NCBI RefSeq assembly: GCF_000237825.1
Contig: NZ_CM001377.1
Coordinates: 310,001 to 374,000, forward strand
Reading direction: 5' to 3'
From: Thermanaerovibrio velox DSM 12556
GTDB taxonomy: Bacteria; Synergistota; Synergistia; Synergistales; Synergistaceae
Length of the DNA stretch: 64,000 bases
The translations under genes were made by a program, and so were the position numbers. Of this stretch, positions 42,801 to 50,910 are shown one piece after another (the first letter of the stretch is position 1; each line of letters opens with the position of its first letter). Below the pieces are notes generated by a model that was not told the origin of the DNA, did no database searches, and saw nothing but the letters and a program-made list of their open reading frames with translations.

Positions 42801-43408
42801 GCTACGGCGGGTTGGACCACGTGATATCCATGAACAAGAACGTGAACATCCTGGTGCTTGACACGGAGGTCTACTCCAACACCGGAGGCCAGATGTCCAA
42901 GTCCACCCCGAGGGGTGCGGTGGCTAAGTTCGCCGCCGGGGGCAAGAGGACCGGCAAGAAGGACCTGGCTCTCATGGCCATGACCTACGGCCACGTGTAC
43001 GTGGCTAGGGTGGCCATGGGGGCTAACGACAGCCAGTGCGTGAAGGCCTTCCTGGAGGCGGAGGCTTACGACGGTCCGTCTCTAATCATCGCCTACAGCC
43101 ACTGCATCAACCACGGCTTCGACCTGAGGTACGGGTTCGAGCAGCAGAAGCGGGCGGTGGAGTCCGGGCACTGGATCTTGATGCGCTACAACCCGGAGCT
43201 TGCCAAGGAGGGGAAGAACCCCCTAATATTGGACAGCAAGGAGCCCACCCTGCCGCTCAAGGACTACGTGTACAACGAGACCCGCTACAACTCGCTCAAG
43301 AAGATGCACCCCGAGGTGGCGGAGGCCCTATTGGCGGAGGAGGAGAAGGAGCTTCGCCAGCGCTGGCGCCTCTACAAACACCTGGCGGAGATGCCCGTGG
43401 AGGGCTAG
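39881..43408 (+). CDS. nifJ: Pyruvate:ferredoxin (flavodoxin) oxidoreductase
   Basis: A 1175-residue single-chain enzyme that oxidises pyruvate to acetyl-CoA and CO2 with reduction of ferredoxin, the central reaction of anaerobic amino acid fermentation. The domains run in the usual order: N-terminal pyruvate-binding (YPITPSSNMGEWADQW), a transketolase C-terminal-like domain, the gamma domain (GLGSDGTVGANKNSIKII), and a two-cluster ferredoxin domain (CVQCGKCSLACPHA and CIGCGLCVQNCPAK). The C-terminal TPP domain has the cluster cysteines of GACGGCGETPYLKL and the diphosphate site GDGWAYDIGYGGLDHV. The ATG has AAGGAGG upstream, and a perfect terminator follows. Family assignment is certain; pyruvate is favoured over other 2-oxoacids by domain order and length. 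Confidence 0.97.
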   Translation: MRPKVTLDGNEAAAYVAHATSEVIAIYPITPSSNMGEWADQWSAEGRPNIWGAVPTVVEMQSEAGASGTYHGALQAGALGTTFTASQGLLLMIPNMYKIAGELTSTVMHVSARSVATHALSIFGDHSDVMAARSTGWALLCSGSVQEVMDLALIAQAATLEGRIPILHFFDGFRTSHEVAKVEQVTYDDMRAMVDDDLVRAHRERALNPDDPIIRGTAQNPDTFFQSMESRNPYYMAMPDTVQRAMDKFAKIVGRQYRLFDYVGAKDAEKVIIMMGSGAEVAHECVDYLVERGEKVGLIKVRLFRPFSVEHLLRALPATVRSVAVLDRCKEPGAGGEPLYKDVVEALANRPEIMVVGGRYGLSSKDFTPAMVKGVFDELDRLEPRNGFTVGIEDDVTYLSIDYDPSFVTEDPKTVRCLFYGLGSDGTVGANKNSIKIIGEETDYNAQGYFVYDSKKSGGLTISHLRFGPKPIRGSYLVGSANFVACHQFSFIERLNVLKRAAKGGVFLLNSPYGPDEVWDHLPKTIQREIIEKQLKFYVIDAVSIAKETGMGGRINTIMQTCFFAISGVLPKDEAIEQIKKSIKKTYGKKGDAVVQKNIEAVDATLAHLHEVKVPDKVTSTFDLKPPMSEWAPCFVKEVLGPMLIDEADSVPVSALPPDGTYPTGTSQYEKRNIAIDIPVWDPEVCVQCGKCSLACPHAAIRAKVYDPKFLEGAPKTFKSADAKWKDFQGMKYTVQVAPEDCIGCGLCVQNCPAKNKANPEWKAINMEFKLPLRDQEAENWDYFLALPDVDRSKLNKSTVKDIQLLRPLFEFSGACGGCGETPYLKLASALFGDRMMVANATGCSSIYCGNLPTTPWTYNDLGRGPTWNNSLFEDCAEFGLGFRLALDQKADYAKILLKRLAPQIGDELVTAILEARQVTEEEIEAQRERVAILEDKLCEIGTPEAVELLSVAYALVKKSVWIVGGDGWAYDIGYGGLDHVISMNKNVNILVLDTEVYSNTGGQMSKSTPRGAVAKFAAGGKRTGKKDLALMAMTYGHVYVARVAMGANDSQCVKAFLEAEAYDGPSLIIAYSHCINHGFDLRYGFEQQKRAVESGHWILMRYNPELAKEGKNPLILDSKEPTLPLKDYVYNETRYNSLKKMHPEVAEALLAEEEKELRQRWRLYKHLAEMPVEG

Positions 43409-43433
43409 GTTTTAAAGGCCCTGATGGCATGCC

Positions 43434-43465
43434 GGGCGGGGGGGAGGTTCCCCCCCGCCCTTTTT
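43434..43465 (+). terminator. Terminator after nifJ
   Basis: A perfect 11-bp stem (GGGCGGGGGGG at 43434-43444 and complement at 43450-43460), a 5-base loop and TTTTT. Confidence 0.9.
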
Positions 43466-43531
43466 AAATTTGCGGAAAGTTCGCAAAAGAAGGCGGCGAA
43501 AGATCCTTAACCACCCTGGAGGTGTTTTAAG

Positions 43532-45043
43532 TTGTCCGAGGAGAAGATGATCAACGGCAACGGTCAGAGGCGTGCCTACGTTAAGGTGGCGGAGGCCCCC
43601 CGGGAGGAGAGAAGGGATTTGGCGATGAGGAACCCCTTTGACGTCCCCAAAAGGACCATCGGCATAACCGAGACCGCTTTTAGGGACGCCCACCAGTCCA
43701 TAATGGCCACCCGTCTTAGGACCGAGGATATGATCCCCATAGCGGAGGTCATGGACCAGGTGGGGTACCACTCCATGGAGGTTTGGGGAGGGGCCACCTT
43801 TGACGCCTGCATGAGGTTCCTGGACGAGGACCCATGGGAGAGGCTCCGGGAGATCCGCCGCCGGATGCCCAACACCAAGCTCCAGATGCTCCTTAGGGGT
43901 CAGAACCTGGTGGGCTACAGGCACTACGCGGACGACGTGGTGCGGGAGTTTGTAAAGCGCGCCATAGGCAACGGCATAGACATCATAAGGGTATTCGACG
44001 CTCTGAACGACTTGAGGAACATGGAGGTGGCGGCGGACCAGGTGAAGCGAGAGGGAGCGCATCTTCAGATGGCCATCTCCTACACCATATCCCCGGTCCA
44101 CACCCTGGAGGCCTTCGTCAAGCAGGCGGAGGACATGGTGTCCATGGGGGCGGACTCCATATGCATCAAGGACATGGCGGGGCTTTTGTCCCCCACCGAG
44201 GCGGGGCGGCTCGTGCACGCCATAAAGTCCCGGATAGGCAAGGTGCCACTGCAGGTTCACAGCCACTACACCAGCGGTTTTGCCGCCATGACGTACCTTG
44301 CCTCCATAATGGCCGGGGCGGACGTGGTGGACTGTGCCATATCCCCCTTCTCCATGGGCACCAGCCAGCCCGCCACGGAGACCATGGTGGCGGCCCTTGC
44401 GGGAGGACCCTATGACACGGGCCTTTCCCTGGAGAAGCTGCTTCCCGTGGCGGAGCACTTCTCAAAGCTTAGGGAGAAGTACTCCAAGCTCATAATGGGA
44501 GTTCAAGGGGTGGACATAAACATCCTCATCTACCAGGTCCCGGGGGGGATGTACTCCAACCTGCAGAGCCAGCTCAAGGAACAGGGGGCCCTTCACAAGC
44601 TCAAGGAGGTCCTTGAAGAGGTTCCCAGGGTGAGGAAGGAGATGGGGTATCCTCCCCTGGTGACGCCTACCAGCCAGATAGTGGGAAGTCAGGCGGCGGC
44701 CAACGTGCTTGTGGGGGAGAGGTGGAAGGTGGTTCCCAAGGAGGTGCGTCAGGTGTTCCAGGGCTACTACGGCAGGACTCCCGCCCCGGTTGACCCGGAG
44801 ATACTGAAGAAGGTTCTGGGAGACGAGGAACCCATAACCTGCCGCCCAGGGGAGCTCCTGGAACCGGAGCTTGATAAGGCCAGGAAAGAGGTGGAGCCCT
44901 GGATACTTCAACCGGAGGACGTGTTGTCCTACGTTCTTTTCCCCCAGGTGGCCAAGGACTTCCTGCCCCGCAAGTACGCCCGGGTCACCCTGAGGGACGT
45001 GGGGCTCGGGGAGCTCAAGGAGGAAGCGGCCTACCCGGTTTAA
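43532..45043 (+). CDS. Carboxyltransferase subunit: oxaloacetate decarboxylase alpha / pyruvate carboxylase subunit B, without biotin domain
   Basis: A 503-residue HMGL-like TIM-barrel carboxyltransferase. The opening ITETAFRDAHQSIMATRLRTEDM, the catalytic region LLRGQNLVGYRHYADDVV, the metal-site histidines in VHSHYTSGFAAM and the KD in SICIKDMAGLL are characteristic. The conserved PycOadA helical region follows (GYYGRTPAPVDPEI). The protein ends shortly after, with no biotinyl lipoyl-like domain (no MKM site), so a separate biotin carrier must serve it. It interconverts pyruvate and oxaloacetate through carboxybiotin, as part of a decarboxylase Na+ pump, a two-subunit pyruvate carboxylase or a transcarboxylase. 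The start is TTG at 43532, 8 bases behind GGAGGTG. Confidence 0.88.
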   Translation: MSEEKMINGNGQRRAYVKVAEAPREERRDLAMRNPFDVPKRTIGITETAFRDAHQSIMATRLRTEDMIPIAEVMDQVGYHSMEVWGGATFDACMRFLDEDPWERLREIRRRMPNTKLQMLLRGQNLVGYRHYADDVVREFVKRAIGNGIDIIRVFDALNDLRNMEVAADQVKREGAHLQMAISYTISPVHTLEAFVKQAEDMVSMGADSICIKDMAGLLSPTEAGRLVHAIKSRIGKVPLQVHSHYTSGFAAMTYLASIMAGADVVDCAISPFSMGTSQPATETMVAALAGGPYDTGLSLEKLLPVAEHFSKLREKYSKLIMGVQGVDINILIYQVPGGMYSNLQSQLKEQGALHKLKEVLEEVPRVRKEMGYPPLVTPTSQIVGSQAAANVLVGERWKVVPKEVRQVFQGYYGRTPAPVDPEILKKVLGDEEPITCRPGELLEPELDKARKEVEPWILQPEDVLSYVLFPQVAKDFLPRKYARVTLRDVGLGELKEEAAYPV

Positions 45044-45183
45044 TGGAGCAGCTTGATGGAGCAGCGGGACCCATAGGCGGATACCTTAGGTCCCGCTCTT
45101 TGTGTTTTTGGTGTATAATCTAAAGGGATTTTTTCTAGCAAGTGGGGATTCCAGGTTTTCAGATGGGGGAGGAGGGATGGACT

Positions 45184-47226
45184 TTGAAGAGGAGCATGAT
45201 CTATCGCATGATGTTGCCCTTGTTGGCGGTTTTTTCCCTCTTTGCACTTTCCATTGGGCTTACCCTCAAATCTGCCCAGGACAGCTCGGAGGACGGGGTT
45301 TTGATAAATCTCGCGGGACGTCAGAGGATGTTGGCCCAGAAGATGGCCAAGGAAGTGGCTATGTACAGCGTCTCCCAGGATACCTCCTTTTGGGACCAAG
45401 CGCGGAGCACCGGGGAGGTCTTTGAGGTCACTCTTAATGCCCTGCTAAAGGGCGGTAGGGTCCCCTTGACCCTGGACGGCTCCTCCTCCGTGGAGATCCC
45501 GCCTGTTTCAGGCAACGTCCGGTCCTACCTTGAGGAGGGCCTAAGACTTTGGGATGCCCTGAAGGGGGCCCTGGGGAGGTTGGCCCAAGGGGACCAGGGG
45601 GCCCTTAAGGAGGTCATGGACATGACCCCTCAAGTTGTTAAGGCGATGGACCAGGCCACCGGGGCTCTTCAAAAGGACTCGGAGGCAAGGGTTCGTCGGG
45701 TAATCCGTATTCAGGAGATCTCCCTTCTCCTGAGCCTACTTACCCTGGTGGTGGGGATCCTTTACTTCCGGCGGATGGTGTCCCCCATAAGAAGGATGGC
45801 GGAAAGGGCCTCCAAGATGGGATCCACCGACGGGGACCTCACAGTAAGGGTGCCGGTGGAGTCCATCGATGAGACCGGCGCCCTTGCGGAGGGGCTCAAC
45901 CGCTTTGCCGAGTTTGCCCGCTCCAAGTTCTACGCCCTTTCTAAGGCCTTCCAGGACTTCATGGCGGCCTTTTACGGAGTGCAGCGGTCTTTGGACGCCT
46001 TTTCCAAGGAGCTTGACGCCGTGCGCACTAAGGCCTCCGAAGGTTCCCGGGCGGCGGAGAACATAAACCATGCGGTGGAGCAGCAGTACGCCAGCTCCGA
46101 GGAGATAGCCTCCACTGCCCAGGCCTTGGCCCACTCGGCGGAGCAGCTTAATGAGGCGGTGTCCATGGTGGTCTCCCGGGCCAGGGACGGGGAGGAGAGG
46201 CTCAAGGATGCGGTGGATTTGATAAAGGGCATGGAGGACCGGGTGTCCAACGTGTCCCAGAGGGCCTCTTCCCTGGCGGAGCAGGCAAAGGTGATAAACT
46301 CGGTGGTCCAGGTGATCACCGGCATAGCGGAGCAGACCAACCTTTTGGCGCTGAACGCCGCCATAGAGGCCGCCCGGGCGGGAGAGGCGGGCCGGGGCTT
46401 CGCGGTGGTGGCGGAGGAGGTCCGCAAGCTTGCGGAGGAGAGCAAGGGGGCGGCGTCCAAGATAGAGGAGAGGTTGGGCCAGATAGTGGGAGGGATAGGG
46501 GATACGTCCAAGGACATATCCGTCATGTCGGAGGAGATGGACCGGGTGGCGGGCGGCATATCTAGCGTGGCCTCCTACATGTCCCAGATATTGGACGGGA
46601 TGAGCTCGGTGAACGATGCCTCCCAGAGCGTGGCCGCCGGGGCGGAGGAGCTGAGCGCCTCCTCCCAGGAGATGGCTGCCGGGGCTGAGCGGGTGTCCCA
46701 GTACGTGGCGGATCTCACCTCCATGGTGGAACAGGTGGATAGGATGTCGGTTAAGCTGGGGGAGGGCATGAGATCCGTGGTGTTGAACCTTAAGGGGGCC
46801 ATGGGGACCGGGGAAAAGGTTCTTAAAGACATGGCAGGGCTTAAATACACCACCTGCGATGACTTCGCCGCCATGTGCGATCTTGCGGTGGAGGGCCATA
46901 GGCGCTGGGTGGATGCCCTTAAGAGCTACATAGACGGAGGGGAGTTCTCCATAGAGGTGGACCCCACCCGGTGTCGCTTCGGGGTCTTCGTTTCCGTGGT
47001 TACGCCGCCGGCCTCGGTGGTGGACCGCTGGCAGGAGGTTTTAACCCTCCACGAGGAGCTCCACCGCATCGGGCACCAGATAAACCGGGCCGTGGAGGGA
47101 AAGGATGCCGCTGCCGTTCAGGACCTCTACAGGAGGGCCCAGGAGGTTAGCTCCAGGTTAACGTCGCTGCTCACTCAGCTCAGCAGGACCTGTTCCGCAG
47201 GATCCGCCCTGGCTTTAGGCGCTTAA
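45184..47226 (+). CDS. Methyl-accepting chemotaxis protein 2 with PilJ-type sensor and C-terminal CZB domain
   Basis: A 680-residue receptor. The first helix is [20 protein letters not shown]. The periplasmic domain has the PilJ/NIT-like signature [19 protein letters not shown], shared with nitrate/nitrite-type sensors. A second helix ([17 protein letters not shown]), a HAMP domain and the signalling tip [21 protein letters not shown] follow. The last 110 residues form a chemoreceptor zinc-binding (CZB) domain: [16 protein letters not shown] and [11 protein letters not shown] supply the three-histidine, one-cysteine zinc site. CZB domains sense zinc or oxidants such as hypochlorous acid. The TTG at 45184 is preferred because GGAGG lies 8 bases upstream. 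Confidence 0.9.
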   Translation: MKRSMIYRMMLPLLAVFSLFALSIGLTLKSAQDSSEDGVLINLAGRQRMLAQKMAKEVAMYSVSQDTSFWDQARSTGEVFEVTLNALLKGGRVPLTLDGSSSVEIPPVSGNVRSYLEEGLRLWDALKGALGRLAQGDQGALKEVMDMTPQVVKAMDQATGALQKDSEARVRRVIRIQEISLLLSLLTLVVGILYFRRMVSPIRRMAERASKMGSTDGDLTVRVPVESIDETGALAEGLNRFAEFARSKFYALSKAFQDFMAAFYGVQRSLDAFSKELDAVRTKASEGSRAAENINHAVEQQYASSEEIASTAQALAHSAEQLNEAVSMVVSRARDGEERLKDAVDLIKGMEDRVSNVSQRASSLAEQAKVINSVVQVITGIAEQTNLLALNAAIEAARAGEAGRGFAVVAEEVRKLAEESKGAASKIEERLGQIVGGIGDTSKDISVMSEEMDRVAGGISSVASYMSQILDGMSSVNDASQSVAAGAEELSASSQEMAAGAERVSQYVADLTSMVEQVDRMSVKLGEGMRSVVLNLKGAMGTGEKVLKDMAGLKYTTCDDFAAMCDLAVEGHRRWVDALKSYIDGGEFSIEVDPTRCRFGVFVSVVTPPASVVDRWQEVLTLHEELHRIGHQINRAVEGKDAAAVQDLYRRAQEVSSRLTSLLTQLSRTCSAGSALALGA

Positions 47227-47254
47227 GGGTTATGGCTTTAAAAAGACATGTTTG

Positions 47255-47296
47255 CCGCCCCGGGGTGGTGGGGTTAACTCCCCCGGGGCGGTTTTT
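47255..47296 (+). terminator. Terminator after chemoreceptor 2
   Basis: A perfect 11-bp stem (CCGCCCCGGGG at 47255-47265 and complement at 47281-47291) ends in TTTTT. Confidence 0.88.
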
Positions 47297-47437
47297 ATTT
47301 TAAATAACGGGTTCCGTCCTTTGGCTTTTATGGTTCAAAATATTCTCCTTTTGTTGGGTTTTTTATAGCATATAGACACGGTGGGGAAGAGGTTTCCTCA
47401 TCGCCGAGACCAGTCCAGCAAGAGGAGGTAGATGAGG

Positions 47438-47611
47438 ATGACGTACCTTTCGGTGTTGGTGTTCTGCCTTTCGGTCTTCGGGGTCTTCGAGCTGTTGGAC
47501 CTTGCGGGCTTGGGGCTTGCTGCCCTGGTACCCCCCAGGATCCGTCACGCCCTCTTCGGAGCCATAAGCCTCTGCCTGTCCTTCATAGTTATGGCCCCCC
47601 TCTCCATATAA
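47438..47611 (+). CDS. Small two-helix membrane protein
   Basis: A 57-residue frame, starting MTYLSVLVFCLSVFGVFELL, with a second hydrophobic segment (ALFGAISLCLSFIVMAPLSI) after a short PPRIRH loop. AGAGGAGGT lies 7-9 bases before the ATG at 47438, an excellent ribosome binding site, and the frame sits between two strong terminators, so it is a self-contained unit. Codon use fits the genome. It matches no family I know. Confidence 0.6.
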   Translation: MTYLSVLVFCLSVFGVFELLDLAGLGLAALVPPRIRHALFGAISLCLSFIVMAPLSI

Positions 47612-47938
47612 GTTAAATTATCCTCTGAGGTTTGAAGCTGAATATGATGACCAACGACGCATAGGGCCCCTCCCGGGAGGGGCCCTTAAACTTTTTTATC
47701 CCTTCGGTTTGTGCTTTGAGTTTGTATCCCGTGCCGGTCATAGGCTTTAAGGGATCATTCACATCAAGCCTTTGTGCCCCAAGGGCACTGGAAACCGTAA
47801 TCTGTAATGGCCTAACGATCCGGCCCTCGGCGGTTGACAGCGGCGCCCTTCAGGGGTAACCTCTTTCGAAGCTCGTACCACTCATCACTCATCAATCATC
47901 AAAAAAATCCCGGTTGCCTCAAGGGTGGGGTTTTGTGT
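47612..47938 (+). other. 327-bp gap upstream of the FCD regulator
   Basis: It holds the terminator at 47663. Further on there is a run of short ATCA repeats (ctcatcactcatcaatcatc near 47880-47899) and the AAGGGTGGGG ribosome binding site. No other gene or clear promoter was found. Confidence 0.45.
47663..47697 (+). terminator. Terminator after the small membrane protein gene
   Basis: A perfect 24-base palindrome (47663-47686, AGGGCCCCTCCC and its complement) is followed within ten bases by TTTTTT. Confidence 0.82.
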
Positions 47939-48721
47939 ATGGATAGGTCTTTGGCCGTGGAGCTCAAGGTTTTGATGATCGTGCGGGACTCACCGGTTCC
48001 CATGGGAGCTGGGGCCATAAAGCGGGAGTTGGAGAGGCGTGGGGTCTTCCTGTCCGAGGCCACGGTTGGACGGCTGCTTTCGGACCTTGAAGTGAGGGGG
48101 ATGCTCCGTAAGGACAGGAACAAGGGGCGTCACCTGACGGAGCTTGGGCTCAACCGTCTTGCCCTTCTGGAGAGAAACAGCCTGAGCAGCGCCATGGCCA
48201 TGGACCTGGTGGACTCGATCCTGTCCCGGGAGGGGGAGCGGATCCTGGAGCTTCTTGAGGCCCGGAGGGCGGTGGAGCAGGAGGTGGCCCGTCTTGCGGC
48301 CCTGAGGGGCACACCGGATCAGATAAGGGCCCTGTGGACCTCGGTGGAGTGCATGGAGGAGGCGGTCCGCATGGGGAACCCCGTGTGGGAGGAGGACTCC
48401 AGGTTCCACCGGATGCTGGCCATGGCGTCGGGGAACCGTCTTTTGGTCTCCGTGGTGGAGCTTCTCCGCCAGAACCCCTTTGAGGCCAGGGAGCTCGAGA
48501 TGGTGCGCCGCAAGGCGGGAAGGCTCTCCAACTCGGACCACCGGTCCATAATGGAGGCGGTGTCAAACCACGACCCCGACGAAGCGGAGATGGCCATGCG
48601 CCGCCACATAGACAACCTGGTGGCGGACTGCAGGGCCCTCATAGGGGCAAGCCAGCCGAGCAGGAGGGTTGAAGAAACGGTCCCTGACCCTTGGGGCCGT
48701 GGTTTCGGCAATGATAGATAA
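47939..48721 (+). CDS. Transcriptional regulator with winged-helix and FCD ligand domain
   Basis: A 260-residue regulator. The winged helix (about 5-70) reads VLMIVRDSPVPMGAGAIKRE and SEATVGRLLSDLEVRGMLRK, more like the RNase R/NrpR-type HTH than a classical GntR helix. An FCD-like all-helical domain follows (about 85-235), with EDSRFHRMLA and MRRHIDNLVADC supplying metal-site histidines. The ATG at 47939 has AAGGGTGGGG about 9 bases upstream. It precedes the livKHMGF genes by 34 bases and probably controls amino acid uptake. Its ligand is unknown. Confidence 0.8.
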   Translation: MDRSLAVELKVLMIVRDSPVPMGAGAIKRELERRGVFLSEATVGRLLSDLEVRGMLRKDRNKGRHLTELGLNRLALLERNSLSSAMAMDLVDSILSREGERILELLEARRAVEQEVARLAALRGTPDQIRALWTSVECMEEAVRMGNPVWEEDSRFHRMLAMASGNRLLVSVVELLRQNPFEARELEMVRRKAGRLSNSDHRSIMEAVSNHDPDEAEMAMRRHIDNLVADCRALIGASQPSRRVEETVPDPWGRGFGNDR

Positions 48722-48755
48722 AAACTGCAAAAAATTTTTTGGGGAGGGGATCTAT

Positions 48756-49916
48756 TTGAGGATTCTAAGGGGTCTTGCGGGCGCTTTGTTGGCCTTGGGG
48801 ATTACGGCCTCCTGTGCCATGGCGGGAGGGGAGATAAAGATAGGCCACTCGGTTTCCCTCACGGGGGGGGCTTCCATGTGGGGACAGTCGGAGAGGCTGG
48901 CCCTTGAGCTCTTGGTGAAGAAGATAAACGCCCAAGGTGGAGTCATGGGCAAGAAGTTGAAGCTTATAAGCTATGACAACCGTAACGACCCGGTGGAGTC
49001 GGTCAACGTGGCCCGGCGGCTTCTGGACGAGGGAGCGGTGGCCATAATAGGTCCCGCCCAGAGCGGCAACGCCATCGCCACCGCTCCGGTGGTGGAGAGG
49101 GCCAAGGTGCCCATGGTGGTCACCACCGCCACCAACCCATACGTCACGGTGGACAAGAGGACCGGCAAGACCCGGAAGTTCGTCTTCCGTCCCTGTTTCA
49201 TAGACCCCTTCCAGGGCACCGTGGCGGCGCGCTTCGCCTACCGGGACCTTAAGGCCAGAAGTGCCGCGGTGCTATACGACGTGGGTTCCGATTACGGCCA
49301 GTGGCTTGCCAAGTACTTCGAGGACGCCTTCGCCAAGGAGGGGGGCAAGGTGGTGGCCAAGGAGGCCTTCAGGACCGAAGAGCTGGATTACCGGGCCCAG
49401 CTCGGCAAGATAAAGCAGCTTAATCCGGACGTGATCTTCATCCCCACCAGCCAGAAGGAGGCCGCCATGGCGGCAAAGCAGGCTCGGGACCTCGGCATAA
49501 AGGCCCGGCTCCTTGGCACCGACAACTGGGGAAGCCCGGACCTCATCGACCTTGGGGGCAGCGCCGTCCACGGGAGCTACTTCGTGAACCTCACGGATCT
49601 CTCCGACCCGGACATAGTGGGCTTCGTCAAGGAGTACAGGAAGGCCTACGGGGCGGATCCGGTGCTGCCCAACCCCGTGATGGCCCAGGACGCCTTGCTC
49701 TTGTTGGTGAACGCCATGAAGACCTCCAAGAGCCTGGACGGCGAGGCCCTGGCCAAGGTCATGGAGTCTACAAAGGGCCTCAAGGTCACCAGCGGGGTCT
49801 TGACCATAGACCCCAAGACCCACGATCCGCTGGACAAGCCGGCGGTGATCCAGAAGGTGGATGTTAAGGCAAAGGCCTTCGTGTTCGTGAAGAAGTTCGA
49901 CCCCCGCCAGCGCTGA
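48756..49916 (+). CDS. livK: Branched-chain amino acid ABC transporter substrate-binding protein
   Basis: A 386-residue periplasmic binding protein of the Leu/Ile/Val family. A signal sequence (about 1-28, ILRGLAGALLALGITASCAMA) precedes the Peripla_BP_6 fold: IKIGHSVSLTGGASMWGQSE, IIGPAQSGNAIATAPV and AAVLYDVGSDYGQWLAKYF. The cysteine at ASC could be a weak lipobox, so lipoprotein anchoring is possible. The TTG at 48756 follows GGGGAGGGG and gives a proper signal peptide; an earlier in-frame ATG would put 29 hydrophilic residues before it. Ligand specificity (Leu/Ile/Val or another amino acid) is not resolved. Confidence 0.9.
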   Translation: MRILRGLAGALLALGITASCAMAGGEIKIGHSVSLTGGASMWGQSERLALELLVKKINAQGGVMGKKLKLISYDNRNDPVESVNVARRLLDEGAVAIIGPAQSGNAIATAPVVERAKVPMVVTTATNPYVTVDKRTGKTRKFVFRPCFIDPFQGTVAARFAYRDLKARSAAVLYDVGSDYGQWLAKYFEDAFAKEGGKVVAKEAFRTEELDYRAQLGKIKQLNPDVIFIPTSQKEAAMAAKQARDLGIKARLLGTDNWGSPDLIDLGGSAVHGSYFVNLTDLSDPDIVGFVKEYRKAYGADPVLPNPVMAQDALLLLVNAMKTSKSLDGEALAKVMESTKGLKVTSGVLTIDPKTHDPLDKPAVIQKVDVKAKAFVFVKKFDPRQR

Positions 49917-49949
49917 ACCCTGGCGGGATAACCCGGACGCTCCGATGCG

Positions 49950-49980
49950 CCTCCCCGGAGGACATGCTCCTCTGGGGAGG
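49950..49980 (+). terminator. Hairpin between livK and livH (probable attenuator)
   Basis: An imperfect stem (CCTCCCCGGAGGA at 49950-49962 against CTCCTCTGGGGAGG at 49967-49980) ends in a weak T-rich stretch. It sits where many importers make more binding protein than permease. Confidence 0.5.
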
Positions 49981-50033
49981 GTTTAGTCCTTTTAAGCCCT
50001 TAAATTAAAAGCGCGAGAGGCAGTGATGAACCC

Positions 50034-50906
50034 TTGTTGCTTCAGACCCTGATTACGGGCCTTTCCGTGGGAGGCATATACGCCCTCATGGCCCTGGGAT
50101 ACTCCCTGGTTTTCAGCGTTCTTAACTTCAGCAACTTCGCCCACGGGGCGGTTATCATGCTCGGGGCCTACATAGGCCTTGGGGCGGCGGTGAGATTAAA
50201 CTTCGGGCTCGGCATGGTGCTCTGCGCCAGCGCCCTTGGGGCGGGGCTCATAGCGGTGGCGAACGAGAAGCTGGCCTACTCCGCCATAAGGCGCAAGGGC
50301 TCTCAGCCCCTTTACCTCATGATATCCGCCATGGGGTGTGCGGTGCTCCTGGAGAACCTGGTGTACGCCCTCATAGGCTCCCGGTTCCACTCTTACCCGG
50401 AGTTCTTCGCCCGCCGGGTGGTAAGGGTTTGGGGGGCTTCGGTGAGCCTCATGGACCTTTGGGCCTTTGGATTCTCCCTTATGGCCATACTGGGGCTTCA
50501 CATGTTCCTCACCCGCTCTAGGACCGGCATGGCGGTTAGGGCGGCGGTGCAGGACATGACCATGTGCTCCGTCATGGGGGTTGACGTGGACCGGGTGATA
50601 TCCCTGGTCTTCTTCATGGCCGGGCTCTTCGGCGGCCTTTCCGGCGTTTTCCTTGGCATGAGGTATCTTGTCTACCCCACCATGGGCTGGATAACCAACA
50701 AGGCCTACATAGCGGCGGTTATAGGCGGCCTTGGAAGCCTGCCCGGGGCCCTCTTGGGGGGGCTCATGCTGGGGGTGATGGAGACCTTTGTTTCCACCTA
50801 CGTCTCCAGCGTGATGAGGGACATCTTCAGCTTCGGTCTGCTGGTTCTGCTCTTGATCCTGATGCCGAACGGGATCCTGGGCCGGCGTTCCGCGGAGAGG
50901 ATATAG
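50034..50906 (+). CDS. livH: Branched-chain amino acid ABC transporter permease LivH
   Basis: A 290-residue inner-membrane permease with about eight helices. LivH features are LITGLSVGGIYALMALGYSLVFSVLNFSNFAHG at the start, RTGMAVRAAVQD (the ATPase contact loop) and VIGGLGSLPGALLGGLMLGV. It begins at a TTG (50034); the ribosome binding site is weak (GAGAGG 13 bases upstream or GTGAT nearer). The livM gene starts four bases after the stop. Confidence 0.93.
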   Translation: MLLQTLITGLSVGGIYALMALGYSLVFSVLNFSNFAHGAVIMLGAYIGLGAAVRLNFGLGMVLCASALGAGLIAVANEKLAYSAIRRKGSQPLYLMISAMGCAVLLENLVYALIGSRFHSYPEFFARRVVRVWGASVSLMDLWAFGFSLMAILGLHMFLTRSRTGMAVRAAVQDMTMCSVMGVDVDRVISLVFFMAGLFGGLSGVFLGMRYLVYPTMGWITNKAYIAAVIGGLGSLPGALLGGLMLGVMETFVSTYVSSVMRDIFSFGLLVLLLILMPNGILGRRSAERI

Positions 50907-50910
50907 GGTC

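Noticed and set aside
39863-42994. A 1043-codon open frame antisense to nifJ
   Set aside because: It mirrors the nifJ codons, is rich in His/Gly/Leu/Val with no domain, and has no start signal. Long antisense frames are common in this genome because of codon bias.
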